From Muribaculaceae bacterium (lineage in GTDB: Bacteria; Bacteroidota; Bacteroidia; Bacteroidales; Muribaculaceae): a stretch of 64,000 nt of DNA. The notes beneath the pieces are model-generated. The model was not told the DNA's origin, searched no databases, and saw only the letters and a program-made list of their open reading frames with translations. Location of the stretch: the NCBI GenBank assembly GCA_022509205.1, contig JAFLTR010000004.1, positions 25,049 to 89,048 of the forward strand, given 5' to 3'. Made by a program: the position numbers and the translations under genes. Below are positions 56,422 through 64,000 of the stretch, piece after piece. Position 1 is the stretch's first letter. Each line of letters opens with the position of its first letter.

Positions 56422-58427
56422 GATCTAAATTTATTGGTATTCTGATGGTCGTTGGTGCCATCTTTTTTTTAACCGGCTGCAAGAGTGCCAAACTTGCGGA
56501 CGCCGAGGAAGCGTATGCCCGGGGCGAATTTTTCGATGCGCAGAAGATTTATAAGAAAGTCTATAATTCACTGACAAAGCGAGAAGACCGGCCTTTGCGA
56601 GGTGAAGTGGCTTATAAGTTGGGCTTATGCTATGAGAAGTTGAACATGTCTCCACGCGCATCCGCGGCGTTCCAGAATTCCATACGGTTTGAATATCCCG
56701 ACAGCATGGCTTACTTCTATCTGGGGAAAAACCTCCAGGCCGAAGGTAAATACAGTCAGGCAATAAAAGCCTATGAAGATTTTCTGGCCTTTAACCCCGG
56801 AGAAGACGGTAAACCTGCAGCATTAAATTATAAAGCACTTGCCAACGAAGGGATCCTGGGTTGCAATATGGCTATCGCCTCCAAGGAGAAACCCAAGACA
56901 AGGTATATCGTCAGGAATATGAAGCTTTTCAATTCCAGCCGGGCCGATTATGCTCCGATGTTTCTCGACAAGACGGGCGACCAGATATATTTCACCTCCA
57001 CTAATGAGAAAGTCACCGGTGAGAACAAATCGGAAGTGACGGGAATGAAACGTGGCGACATCTTCTTTGCAAAGAAAAACGAAAGGGGCCAGTGGCAAAG
57101 GCCGGAAGCCGTGGAGGGTGAACTTAACTCCGACGCCGACGAAGGTATCGTGAGCTTTTCTCCGGATGGCCAGGTGATGTATCTGACCCGTGCTTCAAAA
57201 TCTGAAACGTCTCATTCCACGGTAGAGATATACACATCTCGTCGAAGCGACGCATCATGGAGCGCTCCGGAGAAATTTGTGATAGTAAACGACAGTGTCA
57301 CGGCCACTGGACATCCGGCTGTTTCGGCCGATGGTAAATATCTCTATTTCACAAGCGATATGCCCGGCGGCTACGGCGGCCTCGATATATGGAGAATAGA
57401 TATCAACGACAGGGTGGGAACCCTCAAAAATATGGGACCTCAGATCAATACCCCCGGTGATGAGATGTTCCCTTATTCACGCACCGACTCCCTCTTCTAT
57501 TTCGCATCCAACGGTCATCCGGGATTTGGCGGCCTTGATATTTTCCGGGCAAAACTTAACACCACAGGAGATTACTGGAGTGTGGAAAATATGGGACTCC
57601 CCATCAACAGTGCTGCCGATGATTTCGGAATAACTTTCGGTGTCGGAGAGAGCGGGTATTTCAGTTCCAACAGAGGAGATGCCAGAGGCTACGATCACAT
57701 ATACAGTTTCGAACTTCCCGATCTGAAGATCACAATTTCAGGATATGTGCTCGACAAGGATGAGGAACCGGTGGCAGGAGCAATCATAAGAATTGTCGGC
57801 GACGACGGCAGCAACCAGCGGGAAATAGCACGTGACGACGGTTCCTTCAAATTCAATCTCGGGAGAGGGGTGAAATATGTGATGAAAGCCGGAGCTCCCG
57901 GATATCTGAATGTGAAGCAGGAATTTGAAAGCGATATAGCGGAAGAAGATGCCGATTATGGCATCGATTTCATCCTGGCCGCCATCAATAAGCCACAGGT
58001 GGTGGAAAATATATTCTATGATTTCGACAAGGCCACATTGAGACCCGAGTCGAAAGAGGCACTCGACGAGATTGTGGCTATGCTAAATGAGAATCCTCAC
58101 GTGTCGATAGAGATGGGAAGCCACACCGACCGTAAAGGAAGTGATGAATACAATATGGCTCTTTCGGAGAGGAGGGCTCAAAGTGTGATCGATTATCTGG
58201 TGGATGCCGGAATTTCCCCTGAAAGACTTAGTCCAAAAGGTTATGGTGAATCTGTCCCGAAAACTGTCACCAAGAGAATCAACAGAGATTATCCTCAGTT
58301 TGAAGAGGGAACTGTATTGAGCGAGGAATTCATAGAGAGTCTAAGTGAAGAGGATCAGGAAGCAGCCGACCAGATCAACCGTCGCACGGAATTTCAGGTA
58401 CTTTCAATAGAATTCGGACTCTTCTAA
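56418..58427 (+). CDS. PorE-like lipoprotein: TPR, PD40 beta-propeller, CarboxypepD-regulatory and OmpA C-terminal domains
   Basis: Lipobox LTGCK, TPR, PD40 repeats (YLYFTSDMPGGYGGLDIWR), CRD-like VLDKDEEPVAGAIIRI, OmpA IFYDFDKATLRPESKEALDEI. Confidence 0.8.
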   Translation: MRSKFIGILMVVGAIFFLTGCKSAKLADAEEAYARGEFFDAQKIYKKVYNSLTKREDRPLRGEVAYKLGLCYEKLNMSPRASAAFQNSIRFEYPDSMAYFYLGKNLQAEGKYSQAIKAYEDFLAFNPGEDGKPAALNYKALANEGILGCNMAIASKEKPKTRYIVRNMKLFNSSRADYAPMFLDKTGDQIYFTSTNEKVTGENKSEVTGMKRGDIFFAKKNERGQWQRPEAVEGELNSDADEGIVSFSPDGQVMYLTRASKSETSHSTVEIYTSRRSDASWSAPEKFVIVNDSVTATGHPAVSADGKYLYFTSDMPGGYGGLDIWRIDINDRVGTLKNMGPQINTPGDEMFPYSRTDSLFYFASNGHPGFGGLDIFRAKLNTTGDYWSVENMGLPINSAADDFGITFGVGESGYFSSNRGDARGYDHIYSFELPDLKITISGYVLDKDEEPVAGAIIRIVGDDGSNQREIARDDGSFKFNLGRGVKYVMKAGAPGYLNVKQEFESDIAEEDADYGIDFILAAINKPQVVENIFYDFDKATLRPESKEALDEIVAMLNENPHVSIEMGSHTDRKGSDEYNMALSERRAQSVIDYLVDAGISPERLSPKGYGESVPKTVTKRINRDYPQFEEGTVLSEEFIESLSEEDQEAADQINRRTEFQVLSIEFGLF

Positions 58428-58446
58428 ATTTACATTGATAAAGGAG

Positions 58447-58478
58447 AACCCCGGCGTGGCATCGGCCACTCCGGGGTT
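58447..58478 (+). terminator. Intrinsic terminator downstream of the OmpA-family gene
   Basis: AACCCCGG-C-GTGGC-ATCG-GCCAC-T-CCGGGGTT followed by GCTTTTTT. Confidence 0.9.
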
Positions 58479-58515
58479 GCTTTTTTCTCCCTTTCGGGAA
58501 ATTATATTTGTGCGA

Positions 58516-60282
58516 TTAATACTGCACTTTCAAAGGATCAGCTCCCTTATTGTAGAGGAACTCTGTTTCCGGCACCTGATATCTCCAGCCGGCAAATTCT
58601 GAAGCAGTATAGCTGGCTGCGTCAGCACCCCAGTTGCCTGACTCAGGATTACCTTCCTCCCAGACATTACGGATAAGGTCATCACCCCAGCGTTTCATGT
58701 CAAACCAGTTGAAGCCTTCATCCCAAAGTTCTATCTCGCGATATGCCTTGATATGGGCCAGAAGTTCTTCGCCGGTCAATGTGCAGTCATATTCCGGGTC
58801 ACGAACACCCTTATTCAGGTAATTCATCATCTCCTGAGCTGCTGTGGTATTGCCAAGCATATATTGTGCTTCAGCCACATAGTAGCCCAATTCGGAGGCA
58901 CGCATGAATGGGAAGTTGTTGTAGGCATAATTGCCCTCGCCCCAGAACTTGAAACCAAGACCGAATCTCGGATCTATGTAGGTATAAGGATCTGTGAGGC
59001 TTTCATCGTAATTGACAAGAGCGCTTCCAAATTCTTCCATCCAGCCCAATGCGTAATAATTGGCCATGTAGTAAGCATCATATCCTCCGAAGTCGGGAAT
59101 ACTTGCGCCACCGTCTGCCCAGATCACCATATTGTCAGGGTCAGCGATACCTCCATTATCAATTGAAATGAAGAAATCCTCGGGAGTTATGCCGAAAGTA
59201 GCTGCAAATTCCGGGATGAGCTCCATCAATTCCGGCATGAAATAAAGATATTTACGGCAGTCAGTCATAGCAAGATTCTTGTAGAGGGTATAGTCCATGG
59301 AATCTCCAAGACCGAAGCGGCCTGTGTATTGGCCGTTGAAAGCCTGCCAGTTACCCCAGCAGTATTGGCCTACATCCTGAGCTTCAAGGTCTGTAGCCCA
59401 AAGATATTCGCTGTTGGCATATACAAAACCTGAACGATATTCATCGGCACTCATGAGAGGATAGCCGGCCATTGCAGCCTCCGCCATTTCGATAGCCGTT
59501 GCGTAATCATTCTTGAGCATTGCGGCACGTGCATAGAGTCCGCGAGCCACATCCTCATTAGGCATCCATACGCTGTTACCACGTGAGTAGGAACTGTTTT
59601 CGAATATGTCGATAGCATCGTCGAGATCGCTATAGATCTGAGCAAGCACCTCACCCATTGTGGAGAAATCCTTATTTACATTTTCCACTGTAGAGGGTTC
59701 TGTGCGCAATATTACACAATAGGCAGAGCCATTGTTGGAATCGTCCCAACGCGGAGCATAGGTCTGAAGCAGACGGATATAACCATGCGCACGGATTGTA
59801 AGGGCCACAGCTTCGATGAAATCTTTCTCATCGATTTCTTCATCGGCCACTTCCATATCTTCTACAATAGCCAAAAGATTGTTGGCATCATCGATGAGGT
59901 TATAGCAGTATCTCCACATATAAGCCGGATACACTGCTGCATTCTCATTAAGGTAACGCCAGTTTACATAGTTTGTACCCATCGAACTCAGAGTCCAGAG
60001 TCCTTGGAGACATGCGTTTCCTTTTGCCTCGGCAAAGAAGGTAAGCAGCCATGGCTCACCGTTAGGTCCGTTGAAGCCATAATCGCAGTCACGGTACATA
60101 CCGTTGCAGAGGCCCACCATTGCTGCATGAGCTCCGACAAGACTGCTTGAAACAGTGGAGGCACTCGCATCGGTGATAGGAGTCAGATCAAGGTAATCAT
60201 CCTTGCAAGAGGTCATGCTGGTGGCTATCGCTGCCGTGGCAAGTAGCCCTGCAAATCCTTTTATTATTATATTACTTTTCAT
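58516..60282 (-). CDS. SusD/RagB family nutrient-binding lipoprotein
   Basis: Lipobox MTSCKDDYLDLTP, SusD-type TPR architecture. Confidence 0.92.
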   Translation of the reverse strand: MKSNIIIKGFAGLLATAAIATSMTSCKDDYLDLTPITDASASTVSSSLVGAHAAMVGLCNGMYRDCDYGFNGPNGEPWLLTFFAEAKGNACLQGLWTLSSMGTNYVNWRYLNENAAVYPAYMWRYCYNLIDDANNLLAIVEDMEVADEEIDEKDFIEAVALTIRAHGYIRLLQTYAPRWDDSNNGSAYCVILRTEPSTVENVNKDFSTMGEVLAQIYSDLDDAIDIFENSSYSRGNSVWMPNEDVARGLYARAAMLKNDYATAIEMAEAAMAGYPLMSADEYRSGFVYANSEYLWATDLEAQDVGQYCWGNWQAFNGQYTGRFGLGDSMDYTLYKNLAMTDCRKYLYFMPELMELIPEFAATFGITPEDFFISIDNGGIADPDNMVIWADGGASIPDFGGYDAYYMANYYALGWMEEFGSALVNYDESLTDPYTYIDPRFGLGFKFWGEGNYAYNNFPFMRASELGYYVAEAQYMLGNTTAAQEMMNYLNKGVRDPEYDCTLTGEELLAHIKAYREIELWDEGFNWFDMKRWGDDLIRNVWEEGNPESGNWGADAASYTASEFAGWRYQVPETEFLYNKGADPLKVQY

Positions 60283-60302
60283 TCTGATTGTTCCTTTTTA
60301 GA

Positions 60303-63300
60303 TTAGAAATTAGCTGTCAGGGAGAAGTTGAATACACGGCTCTGCACGAAGTAATTGCCTTGACCACCGCCATAGTTATACTGCGGGTTGATACCCTTGC
60401 GGGCAGTCACTGTGAAGAGGTTTTCGATCGAGCAGCCTAAATTGAGGCCTTGGAGCTTCATTGCACTCACCCATTTGCGCGGGAAATCATAGTTGATGTT
60501 GAGATTCTTGAATACCAGCCAGCTTGAACTTGTGAGCCAATGAGATGATGTGGCGTTGTTGTAGTTGGTCATTGTGGCATTCGAGGTCAGGATGGGCACT
60601 CCGTTCTTGTCGATACGGTTGGCGGAATCTTCTGTCATACCTTCAGGAACTGACTTCCAGGCTTTGAGATTATCAGTGTGGAAGGTATAGGTGTAGTTGT
60701 CGCTATAGTTGAAGCCCATGATGTCGATATAGGGAGTATCGTAGGTCTTGCCACCAAGGCTATAGGTGAAGAGCAGACCAAGATTGATACCTTTCCAGCT
60801 CAGGTTGGTGCCGAATGAACCATACACTGTCGGCAGTGATGTGCCCTGGAAATCGTAGGAAGCATAGGCTGTGTTATAGGTGTAATACTTACCGTTGTAT
60901 TCCACGAGGTTGCCTGTTGCTTCTGCTGTGGCAAGGTTATTGTTCCAGAGAGCCTGGTTGAACGCCCAGTTGCCATCTGCATCCTGAGACTCCCAACGAT
61001 GGCTGTCTTGATTGATCTCATAGAGTGAGCGACCGTTCATCTGGTCTACACCGGCCCATGTCGGCATGTACCATTCGTAGCGGCTCTTGCCTTCAACAAG
61101 GGTGTAGCCTGTGCCTGAACCCCACTGATTGCCAAGAGGAAGCTTTGTAACCTTGTTCTTGATAAATGTAGCGTCGATATTGAAATTCCAGGTCACATTT
61201 TTGTTGCGGATAATATCTACACCGAACGCCAGCTCCCAACCCCAGTTCTGGATATCACCAAGATTTGAAAGGACTGTCCAGTTGCTACCGTCGTATGTTC
61301 CACCTGCACTCGGAGGCATCGGAAGATTGTAGAGAAGGTCGTTGGTCTTCTTCAGGAAATAACCAACTGAGAAGTTGAATCTGTTGTCGAAGAGAGTGCC
61401 TTCCAAGGCAACGTCTAATGTTTTAGTGCTTTCCCATTTAGCATCAGTTGCAGGGAGCTGAGAGGGATATACGGATGCATAACCGCCGTAGCCCATAGGC
61501 TGATTGTAATATAGAGCCCAATAAGCATAGGATGAAGCTGCCGCATCGTTACCTACCGAACCGTATGCTGCCCTGAGTTTCAGATAGTTCACCCAGTCTA
61601 CATTCTGCATGAATTTCTCTTTGTCGATCACCCAGCTTGCTCCGACACTCCAGAATGTACCCCAGCGTTTATCTTTGGCAAAACGGCTGGTGCCATCTCT
61701 ACGGATAGAAGCCTCGGCAAAATATCTCTGGTCGAAGTTATATCTAACCCTGCCAAGATAAGACTCTGTGCGTCTCTTGATGTGATAAGCGTCGTCGCCA
61801 TATTCCTCTGAATAGTTGCCAAGTTCCGGCACATTCGGGAAGATTTCGCCGATCTTGTCGATATAATCATAACCATAGTCATATTGATAGTTCTCGTGGT
61901 CGAGAAGCACGTCGATATGGTTCAGGCCGTAGTCCTGGTTCCATGTGAGGGTTTGCATGAAGTTGTAAGTGTTGGTATATAACCATTGCTTTTCAAGCAA
62001 ACCGCCAAGGCTCACGCCGCTGCCGACATTAGGATTCCAGGTCACTGTGTAGGTCTGACGGTCGCGATACATGTTTCCGCGCACTGTAAGCTCGAAGCCA
62101 TAAGGGATCACAGCCGTGCCATAGATTGAGCCGTCAAGGGTCAGTGCGTTGTAGCCCTCAAAGTCATGACGTATGCCGTAACCGATATTATAGCCCTGGA
62201 TGGTGCCGGAGTTTCCGTTAGGACCCCCTCCGCCGTTCACTGTTCCAAGGTTCCATGCCGGTTCGCCGTTTTCATCATAGATGATGCTGCCGTCGGCATT
62301 ATGGTAATAGTAGGGATAGAACGGTGCGATATAGATGTTGTTGAAAGGGTTACTAACAACATTGAGGTTGCTGCTTGAGAACTGAGCCTGGTCGGAATCC
62401 TGATAACCGGCGAAGAGGTTTGCTCCGAAGCGGAAATATTTCACCGGATTGATATCCACATTGAATCTGGCTGTGAAACGCTCGAAGTCGGTCTTTAATA
62501 CATAACCGTTCTCTTTCAGATAACCTACTGAACCAAACACATTCACTTTTTCAGTAGCAGCAGTGGCATTGATGTTGTATTCCTGACGGTAGCCGTTGCG
62601 CGATACTATCTTCCACCAGTCGGTATCGGTATAACCCGGAAGAGGATTTAATCCGGATCTTACTTTTCCGTTGGCATCGAAAATTTCTTCTGCAGGCACA
62701 CCATAAGTGTTTGCAAAATTAGCGTCCGAACCGCTGTAGAAACGTCCGATATTATAAGCTATTGCATCTTCGCGCGACACACCCGGATTAGCGGCAAGAG
62801 TGGCATTGGTCATAGCTTCAAGACGCAATTCCATCCATTGGTTGGGGGTCACCATATCATAGAATGGAAGACCGCGGTTGTACATACCCTGGTTCACCTG
62901 TACGGTCACATCCACTTTACCTGTACGTTTTCCGCGCTTTGTTGTGATAAGGATTACACCGTTTGCACCCTTGGCACCATAAAGTGCGCAGGAAGCGGCA
63001 TCCTTAAGCACTGACATCGACTCAACATCGGAAGGGTTGATGTCGGCAATACTTCCGTTGTAGATCACACCGTCTACTACATATAGAGGTGCTGTGGTAC
63101 CGTTGATTGTGTTGATACCACGAATAAGGATTGCGGGATCAGAACCCGGAGTACCGGTGGTGTTGCTTACTTGCACACCTGGAGCGTTACCTTCGATAGC
63201 TGCTGTAACACTTGTCACAGGACGTGAAGCGATTTCATCAGCATTAACCACAGCTACTGAGCCGGTAAGAGACTCTTTAGATGCTGTACCGTAGGCCACT

Positions 63301-63614
63301 ACAACTACGTTGTCGAGGGCTGTGGCAGCATTTTGCATGTAAATTGTCATGCCGTCGTGTAGTTGCACTGTCTGTGTGGCATATCCAACATAAGACACTT
63401 GAGCCTTGTCTACATTGGAAGGCACAGTAAGAGTGAATTTACCCTCGACATCGGCGGCAACACCTTGTCCACCACCTATCGGCATGATCGTCGCCCCTAC
63501 CAGGGGTTCATTGTCTGACGCATCGAGAACTGTGCCATGGTATGTGCGGGTTTGAGCCTGCAATCCCCATGTACACGCCAGAAGCGTCATCATGATAAGA
63601 AACAGTTTTCTCAT
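60303..63614 (-). CDS. SusC/RagA family TonB-dependent transporter
   Basis: CarboxypepD_reg, plug VVVVAYGTASKESLTGSVAVV, ALYGAKGANGVILITTK, C-terminal SRVFNFSLTANF. Confidence 0.95.
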   Translation of the reverse strand: MRKLFLIMMTLLACTWGLQAQTRTYHGTVLDASDNEPLVGATIMPIGGGQGVAADVEGKFTLTVPSNVDKAQVSYVGYATQTVQLHDGMTIYMQNAATALDNVVVVAYGTASKESLTGSVAVVNADEIASRPVTSVTAAIEGNAPGVQVSNTTGTPGSDPAILIRGINTINGTTAPLYVVDGVIYNGSIADINPSDVESMSVLKDAASCALYGAKGANGVILITTKRGKRTGKVDVTVQVNQGMYNRGLPFYDMVTPNQWMELRLEAMTNATLAANPGVSREDAIAYNIGRFYSGSDANFANTYGVPAEEIFDANGKVRSGLNPLPGYTDTDWWKIVSRNGYRQEYNINATAATEKVNVFGSVGYLKENGYVLKTDFERFTARFNVDINPVKYFRFGANLFAGYQDSDQAQFSSSNLNVVSNPFNNIYIAPFYPYYYHNADGSIIYDENGEPAWNLGTVNGGGGPNGNSGTIQGYNIGYGIRHDFEGYNALTLDGSIYGTAVIPYGFELTVRGNMYRDRQTYTVTWNPNVGSGVSLGGLLEKQWLYTNTYNFMQTLTWNQDYGLNHIDVLLDHENYQYDYGYDYIDKIGEIFPNVPELGNYSEEYGDDAYHIKRRTESYLGRVRYNFDQRYFAEASIRRDGTSRFAKDKRWGTFWSVGASWVIDKEKFMQNVDWVNYLKLRAAYGSVGNDAAASSYAYWALYYNQPMGYGGYASVYPSQLPATDAKWESTKTLDVALEGTLFDNRFNFSVGYFLKKTNDLLYNLPMPPSAGGTYDGSNWTVLSNLGDIQNWGWELAFGVDIIRNKNVTWNFNIDATFIKNKVTKLPLGNQWGSGTGYTLVEGKSRYEWYMPTWAGVDQMNGRSLYEINQDSHRWESQDADGNWAFNQALWNNNLATAEATGNLVEYNGKYYTYNTAYASYDFQGTSLPTVYGSFGTNLSWKGINLGLLFTYSLGGKTYDTPYIDIMGFNYSDNYTYTFHTDNLKAWKSVPEGMTEDSANRIDKNGVPILTSNATMTNYNNATSSHWLTSSSWLVFKNLNINYDFPRKWVSAMKLQGLNLGCSIENLFTVTARKGINPQYNYGGGQGNYFVQSRVFNFSLTANF

Positions 63615-63707
63615 ACTTTGTTGGTTTTTGGTTAGTTAATAAGCTACCACACTTCTCCCGAAATATGATAGCTATGGTTTTCTCCTAAATTTTTCTTGAC
63701 CTCTTAT

Positions 63708-63741
63708 CGCAACCCTTTTATCAGAGGGATGCGGATTTTTT
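63708..63741 (+). terminator. Plus-strand terminator-like hairpin upstream of the second susC-like gene
   Basis: CGCAACCCT / AGGGATGCG (one A-A mismatch), 8-nt loop, then GATTTTTT; antisense to the susC leader. Confidence 0.5.
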
Positions 63742-63831
63742 ACCTGTTACCTGTTTTAACTTTTACACCGATTTATCTGTTTTTACACATTTTATTAAAA
63801 TTTTTGTTAAAAAAGATAAACTTCGGGATTG

Positions 63832-63839
63832 CAAAATTA
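63832..63839 (-). promoter_or_regulatory. Putative -7 element for second susC-like gene
   Basis: TAATTTTG on minus strand; shares TTATAATTTTG with the first susC-like gene; implies a leader of about 210 nt. Confidence 0.35.
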
Positions 63840-64000
63840 TAATTTTTTGTTCAATAATATTAACAAACTATGTTTTTTAACATATTGAATGTTTAAAAAT
63901 TAAGCTATTTGATATAAAAAAATTCACCCCTACTTCAACCATAAAATTATTTTTATGATATAAATTTGTCAAATATAATTTTCAAAATAAAGGGTAATTA

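Noticed and set aside
1-64000. CRISPR arrays, tRNA/rRNA genes, insertion sequences
   Set aside because: No spaced direct-repeat arrays, tRNA-like elements or transposase signatures were recognised by eye; a tRNAscan-SE, Infernal and ISfinder search would be decisive.

Overview
The window is a Bacteroidales chromosomal segment (Muribaculaceae/Bacteroidaceae-like, judged from protein families and TAnnTTTG-type promoters). No rRNA, tRNA, CRISPR array or intact transposon was recognised. It mixes housekeeping genes (era, der, mutS, mgtE, nadK, pdxJ, hemD-like, miaB, queA, rimO, ftsY, a menF-like isochorismate synthase) with accessory loci. Main accessory loci: (1) a fructan utilisation system resembling the B. 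thetaiotaomicron BT1754-BT1765 locus, split into three blocks by housekeeping genes: GH32/MFS/fructokinase, SusC/SusD/SusE-position/GH32 lipoprotein, and a hybrid two-component sensor; (2) a second SusC/SusD pair at the right edge with a long AT-rich leader; (3) a polysaccharide export trio (SLBB protein, Wzz, M23 peptidase) with no glycosyltransferases nearby, next to an AT-rich patch carrying an ORF6N-domain gene; (4) PorW/SprE-like and PorE-like proteins. The most interesting candidates are: a protein with two receiver-like domains fused to a PPDK/PEP-synthase-type ATP-grasp and no phosphohistidine domain; a shortened ApgM-like protein that has apparently lost its metal ligands; a perfect 27-nt palindrome inside the ORF6N gene; several closely spaced divergent promoters and apparently leaderless starts; and an intercistronic hairpin within the fructan operon. 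All family calls are by eye from motifs; no database searches were run.
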